The position numbers were made by a program, and so were the translations under genes. Positions 25,893 through 35,143 of a DNA stretch of 64,000 bases are shown here, one piece after another. The notes beneath the pieces are model-generated. The model made no database searches. It saw nothing but the letters and a program-made list of their open reading frames with translations, and was not told the DNA's origin. Source of the stretch: Lacihabitans sp. CCS-44. Lineage in GTDB: Bacteria; Bacteroidota; Bacteroidia; Cytophagales; Spirosomataceae. Each line of letters starts with the position of its first letter. Within the stretch, counting starts at the first letter, position 1. Where the stretch lies: the NCBI RefSeq assembly GCF_024343735.1, contig NZ_RJUE01000054.1:62001-126000 (forward strand). The letters run 5' to 3'.

Positions 25893-27686
25893 TTATTTAA
25901 ACAACTCCTCCACCAAATCTGCTCGATGTTTTAAAACTGCTCTTTGATTCAATGATCCTTTGTCGGTTATTTCTCCCAAGTCTATAGATGGTGGTTCGAC
26001 GGCAATGATTATCCTTTCCACTCTTGTTGAACTTCCAGTCGATTGTGCGTTGAACTTTTCGAGCATTTCTCCTAAAAAATGATGCACTTTTTCGTGCAAA
26101 TAGGCTTCTTTGTTTTCCAAATTTTCTCCAATCAAATTTCGACAAGAATCTGCATTTAAAAACAAAATAACACCAATATATTCTTTATCCAATCCGGCAA
26201 TCACCACATCTTGAACAATTGGCGAGCCAGCAGATATTATTTTGGCTTTTAGTACCCCTACATTTACCCAAGTGCCCGTCGAAAGTTTAAAATCCTCGGC
26301 TATCCTTCCATCAAAAACCAAGCCTTTGCTCGGCTCATTTTCGTCGACAAACCTTACCGCATCACCGGTTTTATAATATGCTTCCTCATCGAAAGCCTTT
26401 GATGTTTCTTCAATATTTCTCCAATATCCGGTAGTAACATTTGGAGCTTTGTAACGGGCCTCCATTTTGTCGCCGTCTTTAGCTAATTTGACTTCCATAC
26501 CGGCCACGGGAACTCCTAAAAGACCTGAGAAACTACCACCCCAACTTGCAAACATGGCGGAAGGACCCGATTCAGTGCAGCCCAGACCGGTTATAATTGG
26601 GATTTTTTCGCCAATCGTTTCCATCGCCAATTCTTCTAAACGATTCCACACAGGTTGAGCCAAACTCGCTCCTGCATAAAATAGAATATTGAGGTTTTGG
26701 AAGAATTTTTCTCTCAATTTTGGCTCATTTTCAAAATACGGAATCAACATCTCAAATCCTTTCGGTACATTGAAATATGCGGTGGGTGATATTTCTCTAA
26801 GATTTTGAACTGTGCTTTCTATTCCCCTGGCGGTCGGTTTGCCTTCATCCAGATATAAAGTCCCACCATTGTAAAGTGTTAGTCCGAAATTATGATTTCC
26901 ACCAAAAGTATGATTCCATGGTAGCCAATCTATGAAAACAGGTGGCTCATTTTGCATAAATGAAAACACCTGCGTGATTTGCTGCAGGTTAGCACACCAC
27001 ATTTTGTGTGTGTTTATTACGCCTTTGGGCAAGCCAGTAGAGCCTGATGTAAACAAAACTTTTGCAACGGTATCTCCATTTACTTTTTCAAAAGCCTTTT
27101 CAACTTCTGCCGTAATATTGGTATTTATGGTTTCTGAAAAATCAGTTTCACTTGAGTTTTCGGCTGTTAAAATTTGTACTTCTGGGAAAAGCTCTTTAGT
27201 CAGTTCAAGGGCTTTGGCATAGTGTTTTGCATTTTGGGCAAAAACCAATTTAGGCGTCATGAGTCCGAGGCAGTGCTTGAGTTTGCCAAAGTCGTTTGAC
27301 ACCAAAGCGTATGGCGGTGAAATTGGCGTGTAAGTAATCCCGACATGCAATGCTGCTAAAGCCAACAGAGCATGTTCAATACTATTTTCAGATAAAATTA
27401 CAATCGTTTCATCTTTCGAAAAATTAAGATTCAGCAGGTATTGCCCAATCGCATTTACTTTTTGTAAAGTTTCAGCGTAAGTGAGTTTCTCCCAGTCATT
27501 TTCGGTCAAACTTCTTCTGCGGGCTATAAATATTTTATCTGGTGTCTTTTCTGCCCAATAAATAAGTTTTTCGGTTATTTTTTCGGGGAAATCGCCAAGT
27601 TCTTGGTCAAGTTTTAACAAAATAGAACCATCGTCCAAAACGGTTTTGGTTGTTGACGTGGGTCCGAATGAAGTATTTTTGAACAT
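25893..27686 (-). CDS. fcs: feruloyl-CoA synthase-type acyl-CoA ligase
   Basis: 597 residues, an AMP-forming ligase. The P-loop-like A3 motif TSGSTGLPKG lies at 213-222, and DWLPWNHTFGGNHNFGLTLY followed by NGGTLYLDEGKPT is distinctive of the feruloyl-CoA synthase subgroup. YKTGDAVRF and FDGRIAEDFKLSTGTWV form the hinge and C-terminal region; the last-domain lysine is not placed with certainty. It activates ferulate, p-coumarate or caffeate to the CoA thioester using ATP. It is preceded by the hydratase gene across a 216-bp gap filled by a repeat and followed by the SDR. Substrate range cannot be resolved from sequence. Confidence 0.92.
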   Translation of the reverse strand: MFKNTSFGPTSTTKTVLDDGSILLKLDQELGDFPEKITEKLIYWAEKTPDKIFIARRRSLTENDWEKLTYAETLQKVNAIGQYLLNLNFSKDETIVILSENSIEHALLALAALHVGITYTPISPPYALVSNDFGKLKHCLGLMTPKLVFAQNAKHYAKALELTKELFPEVQILTAENSSETDFSETINTNITAEVEKAFEKVNGDTVAKVLFTSGSTGLPKGVINTHKMWCANLQQITQVFSFMQNEPPVFIDWLPWNHTFGGNHNFGLTLYNGGTLYLDEGKPTARGIESTVQNLREISPTAYFNVPKGFEMLIPYFENEPKLREKFFQNLNILFYAGASLAQPVWNRLEELAMETIGEKIPIITGLGCTESGPSAMFASWGGSFSGLLGVPVAGMEVKLAKDGDKMEARYKAPNVTTGYWRNIEETSKAFDEEAYYKTGDAVRFVDENEPSKGLVFDGRIAEDFKLSTGTWVNVGVLKAKIISAGSPIVQDVVIAGLDKEYIGVILFLNADSCRNLIGENLENKEAYLHEKVHHFLGEMLEKFNAQSTGSSTRVERIIIAVEPPSIDLGEITDKGSLNQRAVLKHRADLVEELFK

Positions 27687-27713
27687 CTCTATTTAATATT
27701 GTTTTGAAAAAGT

Positions 27714-27830
27714 GGTTTCGGCTCTGCTCAACCACCAGGTCTCTGTTTGATTCAAACTTTGAGGTTTTTGCTCCGCTCAAACATCGGTTTTTAGCTATAT
27801 TTAAACACCAGATTTTGGCTATTGTCAGCT
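27714..27830 (-). repeat. REP-like element, degenerate tandem units
   Basis: Three to four decayed units (27714, about 27763, about 27787, about 27812) of a pattern whose reverse complement reads GGTTGAGCAGAGCCGAAACC. It fills the intergenic gap between the hydratase stop and the ligase start. Related elements occur at 46190-46271 and 52949-52976. Confidence 0.65.
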
Positions 27831-27902
27831 GTTTTTATTGTCATTCTTGAAAATTCTACAGTCGTTAATCTACAATCAAAAATCGTAAATTGACCAATCG
27901 AA

Positions 27903-28670
27903 TCATTCACCTACTTTCTTGGCTTTCCCTTCCAGAAAATCATTTAGGCGTTTTTTTGCCTCTGGCGATGACGAAGAAATGGTGGCTATCAAAGACTCCA
28001 TCATTAAGCCTTCCGCTTGGCCAGAATCTACTATTCTGGGCAACACGTGCATCAATGCATAATTGGTGGTTTCGGCGTTTTGGGCGATTCTTTTTGCCAG
28101 TTCTATACCCTTTTCTAAGCCTAAGCCATCTTCGGCAACGTACTGAGACATCCCCATAGCCATGCCTTCCTCAGCCTTAATTACTCTGCCAGTAAACATC
28201 ATGTCGGCCATTCTGGCCATTCCGATAAGTTTGGGTAGTCTTACAGATGCCCCTCCACCTACAAAAATCCCTCTTTGGCCCTCGGGCAAGGCATAGAAAG
28301 TGCTTTTTTCGGCCACACGAATATGACAAGCCGAGGCAATCTCTAGACCGCCACCCACGCAGGCACCATGCAAAACTGCCACTACAGGAACAGTGCCAAA
28401 CTGTATTTTTTCCAGGGCTCGGTGCCACATTCTTGAATGCTGCAGACCTTCGATGATATCTCTTTCTTTTAGTTCAGAAAGGTCCAAACCTGCACTGAAA
28501 TGTTGGCCTTCGCCTGATATTATTGCACATTTTACGCCGTCGGGTATGTTTGAAAATATGTGTTCAAGTCCCAAAATCAAGGCATCATTTACTGCATTTC
28601 TTTTTTCAGGGCGGTTTATTTTTACAAAAAGTATTTCAGCTTCTTGTTTTACTATAATATGTTCTGTCAT
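27903..28670 (-). CDS. enoyl-CoA hydratase (crotonase family), hydroxycinnamoyl-CoA hydratase
   Basis: 255 residues with both crotonase oxyanion-hole segments, GQHFSAGLDLSEL near residue 55 and HGACVGGGLEIASACHIR near 105, and LPEGQRG near 132, where one catalytic acid of the family normally lies. It hydrates the side-chain double bond of the aryl-CoA. Beside an SDR and an amidohydrolase it more likely makes 3-hydroxyacyl-CoA for oxidation than acting as the FCHL-type hydratase/lyase that yields an aldehyde; no vanillin dehydrogenase is seen nearby. It lies 20 bp after the MFS gene and begins the catabolic part of the operon. Confidence 0.9.
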   Translation of the reverse strand: MTEHIIVKQEAEILFVKINRPEKRNAVNDALILGLEHIFSNIPDGVKCAIISGEGQHFSAGLDLSELKERDIIEGLQHSRMWHRALEKIQFGTVPVVAVLHGACVGGGLEIASACHIRVAEKSTFYALPEGQRGIFVGGGASVRLPKLIGMARMADMMFTGRVIKAEEGMAMGMSQYVAEDGLGLEKGIELAKRIAQNAETTNYALMHVLPRIVDSGQAEGLMMESLIATISSSSPEAKKRLNDFLEGKAKKVGE

Positions 28671-28690
28671 TTTTCATTTTATTTTTTAAT

Positions 28691-30010
28691 TCAACCTTCA
28701 ATCCCCAAACTTCCCTCTCTATCAGAAAATATCTTCCTGTATGGTTTTAGTGACATATAGCTTAATATCAGGCCTACGCTGCCGCCAATTATAAACAAAA
28801 GCATCAACGAGTACCGAATCATGCTTTCGTCTTTAAAGACGGTGTCTGTAAAAAACGCTACCACAAATGGCCCTAGCCCCATACCCAAGAGATTTATAAT
28901 AAATAACAATACGGCCGAAGCAGTAGCTCTGACTTGGTTCGGCATGATTTCTTGAATAGCCGCAGTGGCTGCCCCATAGGGCATGGCCATTCCAAAAACT
29001 GGCAATGCGGTTAATAGAATAGCCCATTCCGCCTTTGGAGCTAATCCCACCAACAAACCCAACAAGCCCAAGGTCATGCCTACTATTCCTACTCTTAATC
29101 GACCGTCGGTTTTACCGGCATTGGTCCATTTGTCGGCCAGCCACCCGCCGGTAAGTGCTCCACTAATGGCTGCTAAACAGCTTACTATGCCATAAAAGAA
29201 ACCTGCTCTGGGTACTTCCCAGCCATAGGTGCGGTTTACGAAAGTGGGTATCCAGGCGTTCATTCCGTAGTTTACAAAAGCCTGACAAGCAACGGTAAAA
29301 CAGATTAAAAGAAATGCTTTTTTGTGGGTAAAAATTATTTTAAATGACTCTGTAAGGCTTAGTTTGGCTATTGCCCCGTTTTTTTGAAGGGAATTTGTTC
29401 TTGCAGGTTCTTTGATAAATAAAAATAGGAGGGCAATCAAAAAGCCTGGAATACCAATATACAGAAAAATCATTTGCCAAGGGAAAATATCACCCAAAAT
29501 CGGTACCGAAACCATGCCTTCAGTGGGTAGTTTGGCCACAATGCCTGACCCTATAAGTGTGGCTAAGCCCGACCCTAAGAAAACACCTAAAGTAAATACG
29601 CTGGTGGCTCTTGCTAATTTTTCTTTTGGAAAAAGATCAGCAATGAGAGAGTTGGCTGATGGCGACAAGGTAGACTCACCCACGCCTACGCCCATCCGTG
29701 CTAAAAAAAACTGGAGATAATTGCCTATACCAGCACATAAGCTAGTCATAACCGACCAAATACTAATGCCTAACATGATTATTTTTGTTCGGTTTTTGGT
29801 GTCGGCTAACCGGCCTATCATTATGCCAAATAATGAATAGAATAAAGCAAAACTTAGACCCATCAATAGGCTCATTTCGGTGTCAGAAAGATGCAAATCA
29901 CGTTTTATAGGTTTTACCAATAAGGCCAAGATTTGCCGATCTATAAAAGAAGAAATATTGGCGAGTGTGAGTATAAATATGGCTAACCAAGCGTGCTTGT
30001 TTGATTTCAT
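28691..30010 (-). CDS. MFS transporter, Spinster-like, probable aromatic acid uptake
   Basis: 439 residues with twelve predicted helices. SSFIDRQILALLVKPIKRDL after helix 1, the loop-2/3 GIMIGRLADTKNRTK and RMGVGVGESTLSPSANSLIAD in helix 4 are typical of the Spinster-type branch, which often sits in catabolic clusters. It is the first gene of the hydroxycinnamate operon, so phenylpropanoid or benzoate import across the inner membrane is likely. The 169 bp upstream (30011-30179) separates it from the secreted esterase gene and shows no clear terminator. Confidence 0.9.
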   Translation of the reverse strand: MKSNKHAWLAIFILTLANISSFIDRQILALLVKPIKRDLHLSDTEMSLLMGLSFALFYSLFGIMIGRLADTKNRTKIIMLGISIWSVMTSLCAGIGNYLQFFLARMGVGVGESTLSPSANSLIADLFPKEKLARATSVFTLGVFLGSGLATLIGSGIVAKLPTEGMVSVPILGDIFPWQMIFLYIGIPGFLIALLFLFIKEPARTNSLQKNGAIAKLSLTESFKIIFTHKKAFLLICFTVACQAFVNYGMNAWIPTFVNRTYGWEVPRAGFFYGIVSCLAAISGALTGGWLADKWTNAGKTDGRLRVGIVGMTLGLLGLLVGLAPKAEWAILLTALPVFGMAMPYGAATAAIQEIMPNQVRATASAVLLFIINLLGMGLGPFVVAFFTDTVFKDESMIRYSLMLLFIIGGSVGLILSYMSLKPYRKIFSDREGSLGIEG

Positions 30011-30179
30011 TTATTTTTTAGGTTTATTTTTTAGGATGCGTTCTTGATTCAATATTGTTATAAGAAACATTTCAATTTAGCTTTTTTTTAATATGTTTTC
30101 AAATTAAAGATTTAAAAGAAATCATTCTATTTTTATTTTTTATGCTTTTTTATACTTTCATTAAGTACTATAAATCGCC

Positions 30180-31289
30180 TTATTCGATGTACCCAGCCTT
30201 TGCCTTTGTGCCTGTTTTAACCCAAGCTCGCAGCTCGTCAAAGGCGATGCCTGTTTGGTTAGGGGTAAATGCACAGTGAGCCTGACCGTTGGTGTATTTT
30301 ACAGTAAAATATTGGTCTTTCCCCTGCTTATGTACCATGTTTTCAAAGTTTACTTCACCGTATGTAGGAGGTATCAATTGATCATAAATGGTGTGCATCA
30401 TTAAAACAGGCTTGTTGATGTTACCTGTTTTGTCATATCTGTCAAAAAGCTTACGAGGATCGCCAGAGGCAGTTAGGCGTTCTACTTTTTTATTCATTTC
30501 GAGGTCATTTCCAAAACCTGTGTATATGGTGTTGGTGTTGTCAAATGGGTTTCCGCCTGCTTTTTGGGCATTGTCTCTTAATACATTTTCGTTAAACATC
30601 AATGACATGTGTAAGTCTGAAAGTTTAAGGTCAAAGCGTTTGGCAAAGGCAGCTGCGAGCACCGAATCCTTCATAAATCCGTCTCTGATGGCTTTGCCTT
30701 TCGGACCAAACTCACGTGGATTAAGTGCTTTGTAAGGTACTGAGGCATCCATTACGTTTGATAAGGTTGGCACTACACCAGGGAATAATACATTGAAAGT
30801 AGCATACATATCGAACTCTTTGCGGCATTGTAAATATGCCCGACTTGCAAACGGACAGAGTGGTAGGGCACCATTGTAATTTTTATCAAAGTTCTCCATG
30901 ATGGCTATACTTATGCCACCACCCATCGAATGTCCCACCATGAAGGTACTGTCGGGTTTGCCGTATTTTTTGAAAAAATACTTACGAAGATTCTCTGTAT
31001 CATCTACGCCTTCAGGTAGTGCAAAACCTTGTAGAGAATAATCTGAGGCCGCTACAGCAAAGCCACGATCTAGAAATGGTTTCATGCGGTCAACCCAGGC
31101 TGGGTTTTTACTCTGACGAGGTAAAGAGCCCATAAACTCATGTCCGTGAGCATACATCACCAATTTGTTTTTATAATTTTCAGGAAAGATTATCTTAAAC
31201 TGGGCGTTTTTTATAGTTCCAGTGTCTGTTTTTGCAACTTGGCAAAAAGCGTTTAATGATAGTGAAAGGAGCAATAATATTTTTTTCAT
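30180..31289 (-). CDS. secreted alpha/beta hydrolase, probable phenolic ester esterase
   Basis: 369 residues with signal peptide MKKILLLLSLSLNAFCQ. It has an alpha/beta-hydrolase fold with oxyanion region MYAHGHEFMG, the nucleophile Ser121 in VGHSMGGGIS, and a C-terminal PVLMMHTIYDQLIPPTYG and GQAHCAFTPNQ that supply the Asp and His. Exported serine esterases in such clusters typically release hydroxycinnamates from chlorogenate or cell-wall esters, and that is the suggested role. No tannase-specific CS-D-HC pattern was seen. It follows the DUF3237 gene by 57 bp and precedes the hydroxycinnamate operon on the same strand. Confidence 0.8.
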   Translation of the reverse strand: MKKILLLLSLSLNAFCQVAKTDTGTIKNAQFKIIFPENYKNKLVMYAHGHEFMGSLPRQSKNPAWVDRMKPFLDRGFAVAASDYSLQGFALPEGVDDTENLRKYFFKKYGKPDSTFMVGHSMGGGISIAIMENFDKNYNGALPLCPFASRAYLQCRKEFDMYATFNVLFPGVVPTLSNVMDASVPYKALNPREFGPKGKAIRDGFMKDSVLAAAFAKRFDLKLSDLHMSLMFNENVLRDNAQKAGGNPFDNTNTIYTGFGNDLEMNKKVERLTASGDPRKLFDRYDKTGNINKPVLMMHTIYDQLIPPTYGEVNFENMVHKQGKDQYFTVKYTNGQAHCAFTPNQTGIAFDELRAWVKTGTKAKAGYIE

Positions 31290-31346
31290 CTCGATGTTTT
31301 TTTAATATTTATTAAGGTCGTTGTTTATTATTTTTTCGAATTTGAA

Positions 31347-31877
31347 CTATAATACTTTCCAAACCAAAATTCGTACAAAACCTTGGCCGGTTGGAATTCC
31401 TTTACATATAAAAATAGCATTGTTCATCCAGTTGTATTTGCTCTCGGTGGGGGCATCAAATTTTGGAGCGGCTCTGAAGTAAATTTTTGAAAAATCAATA
31501 GGCGTTCCAGCTTTTTGGGCTTCGTTTTGTTCTTTCGTTCGGCTTACCAATCCTACATTTCTTATGTGTATGAGAACGCCATCGTCTGTTTTTACGGTGT
31601 ATATGGCTTCTATTTCTGTTCGAGATTCACCATTGGAGTTTTGAGTGAAATATTGATAATCCGCTCCGCCGTTGAGTACAGTTCCTTTTAGTAATGGTCC
31701 ATCGAAGGTGCCGCCAGTTATAGGAATGATTCTCCGTTCGCCATGGGTAGTTTGGCCTAGAATCATAGCCTTTTCGGTGCTTACTTTAAGTTCACAAACA
31801 AACTCTAGCTCAGGTTGTAATTGGGCATAAGTATTGACAGAAATAATGATGTAAAGAAACAAAAGGGCGTTTTTCAT
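31347..31877 (-). CDS. secreted DUF3237 protein (copy 1)
   Basis: 176 residues with signal peptide MKNALLFLYIIISVNTYAQ. The mature part has the DUF3237 pattern: RRIIPITGGTFDGP, LKGTVLNGGADYQ, YTVKTDDGVLIHIRNVG and a C-terminal YFRAAPKFDAPTESKYNWMN. Family members are predicted small calycin-like beta-barrels without an established general function and many are cytoplasmic; here both copies are exported. It lies between a TonB receptor and a secreted esterase, so periplasmic processing or binding of the imported phenolic is a reasonable guess. The second copy is at 36033-36554. Confidence 0.9.
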   Translation of the reverse strand: MKNALLFLYIIISVNTYAQLQPELEFVCELKVSTEKAMILGQTTHGERRIIPITGGTFDGPLLKGTVLNGGADYQYFTQNSNGESRTEIEAIYTVKTDDGVLIHIRNVGLVSRTKEQNEAQKAGTPIDFSKIYFRAAPKFDAPTESKYNWMNNAIFICKGIPTGQGFVRILVWKVL

Positions 31878-31907
31878 GAATAATTCTTTTTAAGTTTGAA
31901 TATGGCC

Positions 31908-31998
31908 CCCTGATAGCAGCGGCATCCTTTTTTGAGGCTTGGTGTTCTACTACGCTCACCCACCAATGCTCTCAAAAAAGATATAGCGGATAGCAGGA
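31908..31998. repeat. large imperfect inverted repeat between TonB receptor and DUF3237 genes
   Basis: The left arm CCTTTTTTGAG with preceding CCTGATAGCAGCGG (about 31908-31936) and the right arm CTCAAAAAAG with following CGGATAGCAGG (about 31971-31998) are near complements. Between them TTGGTG/CACCAA forms a second inner stem around a TACGCTCACC loop. The whole could fold into a two-storey cruciform of about 90 bases. Confidence 0.7.
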
Positions 31999-32124
31999 TG
32001 AGGGTTTCAAAATAATATTTAAAGATAAAAATAATATCGTATTTTTTTGATGTTAAAATAGATTCCTTCTATTGAAATTATTAGAAACAATGCTTAATGT
32101 ATTTTCTAAGCATTTGGTTTTAAA

Positions 32125-32153
32125 AAAGGTAGCCCAAAGATTGAACTACCTTT
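32125..32153 (-). terminator. intrinsic terminator of the TonB receptor gene
   Basis: A perfect 8-bp stem (AAAGGTAG 32125-32132 with CTACCTTT 32146-32153), 27 bp past the receptor stop. On the minus strand the stem runs into a TTTTTT tract, the usual rho-independent layout. Confidence 0.8.
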
Positions 32154-32179
32154 CGATCATAATAAATGTTTATCGGGTT

Positions 32180-34978
32180 TTAAAATTTATAGCTAAATGT
32201 CAAGAAATATGCTCTTGGCATGTTGCGTAACGCTGAAAATGTATCATTTGGATTAGAAGCAACATATTCTGGTGTTATTCTGTCTCTGTTTAAGCTGGTA
32301 GGGAAACCACCTGAGCCAAGCCAGTTCGTTACTCCAAATTGGTTAATTACGTTATTGATGTTTAATTGCAAAGCCATTTTTCTATTTAAATCATACCCTG
32401 CGGAGAAATCTACGTTGTTGTAACCTTTCATTTCGAAGCCGTTTGGCGTATTGGCTGGTCTTTTTGATAGGTGATTATAACTTAGAATGGCAAAGAATTT
32501 ATCATTAGAATACCTTGGGGCTATATTGAACATAGCTGGAGGTATGCCCCCTGCTTTATTTCCAGAAAAATCCAATAGTTTGTCGTCGGCTGGGCCATTG
32601 GCGTTAGCTATCCAAGTGGTGTATGTGGTAGCTGTAGAGTTTTGAAAAACCGAAGTAGCTCGTACACTTACATGATTTGAAAGTTTTATGTCAGCCTCCA
32701 TTTCCACACCTTTGGTGGTAAAGCTATTGAACTGAACCGGTGGAGCGTAGGCGGTGTTGTCGACATTTCTGAAATAAAGTATATTGGCTACGTTGCCAAG
32801 TTTGCTGTAAAACGGAGTTATAAATAGCTTCAGATTGTTCGATGAATATTTATAACCAAGCTCAAACTGTGTTATTTTCTGCTGTAGATCTTTTTCTTTG
32901 GTGTTGTCGATATTGAATTGCGTATTCAGCAGCGAGGTAAAAGTGTTGACATCAGCAGATTTTCCACCATCTGATACTCTTAAGTATATAGCTTGATTGG
33001 AAGATATTTTGTAGTTCAAACTGGCTGAATAAGCCAAATACTTGGCATATTTGGTATAGTTCAATTCTGGGCCTTTTTTGCCACCAAAATTATCATAAAG
33101 CGTCAAAGGATTATTGTCAACACCACCAAATGTAGGGCTATCTGTTGTATTTATGGGCACAGTTACGGCGTTCCAACCATGGTTTTTAACACTTTCATAA
33201 CGCAATCCCCAATCCAAGGTAAGGCCTTTTGCCAAATCCCACTCATGAGCGAAAAATAAAGAGTACTGGTCTTGCTTGGCCAGACCCGTGTTTTGCCCAG
33301 CTTCGTCTACTTTCATAAAGCCTTCAGGGCTGCTTACTTGATAGGTTTTGCCGTCAATTGAGGCTAATTTGATGTCTATCATGTGGGGCTGATGCTCAAT
33401 AGTAGCTGCTCCTGGGCCAGAGCCAGTGTTAACGCCTGTGGCATCCATTGATGATTTTGCATAATAACCTCCAAATGTAAAGCTCATTTTATTGAGTTTT
33501 TTTGAGACGCTTATTTGGTTAGAAAAATCTCTCATGGCTCTTTCAGACATAAAGGCTGGCATAAACAATACCTGGTTATTGATGCCCGGAAATTTGTTGT
33601 TTGCTCCTGGCACTATGGGTTTGCCCGCCAGTCTTTCGAATGTACCCAGCTGCTGTCCAGTTACTTTGTCTGTAAATGTGTAGGTGCCGAATCGTCCACC
33701 CAACCCTGGAAGTATATAAAATATGGCGGCAGTTGGAATAAACGGTGCTATAATAGTGGAACCCTGCTGATAAAAGTCTCTGTCAGATATACGAGAGGCA
33801 ATTTTTAGCTCTGTTGTAGGATTGAATTTGTGAGACCAAGTTAAGCCTACAGCCTTTTCTTTAGAATCAAATTTTCTTCTTGAGTCATAATCTACCAACT
33901 CACCATTGCGAGAGAGTGTGCCTTGGATGGACGGAATATCATAACTATCGGTATAATTAAAGCCCGGTGAGAGTTTTTGGTCGTTCCAGTTTTCAGTCGG
34001 GGTAGATGCCGTTACGGCATTGTTGTCGTCTAGGTATTTCAAGTATACCTTTAAGTCACCTTTTTTATATATTTTGGTGATGTTGGCTTTAAGCTGCCCA
34101 CCATTGTTGGCTAAGTAGCCAGCATTTCTAGCACCATAGGAATACCTTAAAAAACCACCTGCATAGAATCTTAGGGATTTGTCTTTATTTAATGGGCCGC
34201 CAATACCCAAATCTGCTCGGTAATAAGGATTTTTGCCATCACCCTCTAAACCAAATTTTGTTCTTACTTCACCAGCTATGGTTTCACCGCCAGTTTTAGA
34301 AATATAGTTAAAAATACCACCCGGAGCATTGGCACCTGTTACGGTGGCTGATCCTCCACGAAGTGCCTCTACTCTGGCTGTGGTTACGTCGGGTCTAAGA
34401 TAATTATCAGTGCCATAGTTGAAGTTTGACATGGGTAGGCCGTCTTCTTGCATGGATACATAGTTATAACCGCTTGCACTAGGGAATAGTGTTAATCCTC
34501 TAGTGGTAATGGTATTACGGGTTTCTCCAGCTGATGCATCTACGAAAACTCCAGGGATATTTTTAAGCAAATCGGCACCTGAGGTAGCTGCCATGCGTTC
34601 AATATCTTTGGTCTTCATGATACTGATGGAGCTCGAAGCCTCCAAACGAGTACGGGCATCAAATACACCGGTTACGACTACTTCATCAAGATTAGCGTTG
34701 GTTTCAGTAAGGGCCACGTCGAGATTGGTTTGATCAGTTAACGTAATGGACTTGGTTTCATGTCCTATAAATGAATAAACCAGCGTATTGCCTATTTCGG
34801 CGTTGAGGCTGTAGTTTCCGTTGGCATCAGTTATGGTGCCTTTGGTAGTGTTCTTAATGGCTATAGAAACGCCAGGGAGTGTTTCGCCCTTTGTGTTGGT
34901 TACTTTTCCTGTTATCGATTGGGCATAGACCCCGACAGAAAAAGTGCATAGGATAAATAGGTAAATAAGTCTTTTCAT
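32180..34978 (-). CDS. TonB-dependent receptor without SusD partner
   Basis: 932 residues from the ATG at 34978; a TTG two codons earlier is less likely. Signal peptide MKRLIYLFILCTFSVGVYAQ, then a carboxypeptidase-regulatory-like domain (GKVTNTKGETLPGVSIAIKN, about 22-100), a plug domain with LDEVVVTG and ALRGGSATVTGANAPGGIFN, and a long barrel ending in YFLTFSYKF. It carries a ligand such as a siderophore or oligomeric phenolic across the outer membrane with TonB energy. There is no adjacent SusD, unlike glycan systems. Position between the phenolic genes suggests an aromatic ester or glycoside ligand. It has its own terminator. Confidence 0.94.
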   Translation of the reverse strand: MKRLIYLFILCTFSVGVYAQSITGKVTNTKGETLPGVSIAIKNTTKGTITDANGNYSLNAEIGNTLVYSFIGHETKSITLTDQTNLDVALTETNANLDEVVVTGVFDARTRLEASSSISIMKTKDIERMAATSGADLLKNIPGVFVDASAGETRNTITTRGLTLFPSASGYNYVSMQEDGLPMSNFNYGTDNYLRPDVTTARVEALRGGSATVTGANAPGGIFNYISKTGGETIAGEVRTKFGLEGDGKNPYYRADLGIGGPLNKDKSLRFYAGGFLRYSYGARNAGYLANNGGQLKANITKIYKKGDLKVYLKYLDDNNAVTASTPTENWNDQKLSPGFNYTDSYDIPSIQGTLSRNGELVDYDSRRKFDSKEKAVGLTWSHKFNPTTELKIASRISDRDFYQQGSTIIAPFIPTAAIFYILPGLGGRFGTYTFTDKVTGQQLGTFERLAGKPIVPGANNKFPGINNQVLFMPAFMSERAMRDFSNQISVSKKLNKMSFTFGGYYAKSSMDATGVNTGSGPGAATIEHQPHMIDIKLASIDGKTYQVSSPEGFMKVDEAGQNTGLAKQDQYSLFFAHEWDLAKGLTLDWGLRYESVKNHGWNAVTVPINTTDSPTFGGVDNNPLTLYDNFGGKKGPELNYTKYAKYLAYSASLNYKISSNQAIYLRVSDGGKSADVNTFTSLLNTQFNIDNTKEKDLQQKITQFELGYKYSSNNLKLFITPFYSKLGNVANILYFRNVDNTAYAPPVQFNSFTTKGVEMEADIKLSNHVSVRATSVFQNSTATTYTTWIANANGPADDKLLDFSGNKAGGIPPAMFNIAPRYSNDKFFAILSYNHLSKRPANTPNGFEMKGYNNVDFSAGYDLNRKMALQLNINNVINQFGVTNWLGSGGFPTSLNRDRITPEYVASNPNDTFSALRNMPRAYFLTFSYKF

Positions 34979-35143
34979 TTTCAAAGGTTTTAGGGTATTT
35001 TATTTCATTTTTTTTGAATCTTTTCTGGAAGAAAATAATTGGACTTCTTTTAAAAGTGCAATTTTATCTTTAAAAAAGAATACGCAAAAGTCCTGAAATT
35101 TTCTTTACCTAAATAAGCAAAAAAACTTAATATATATGCACAA

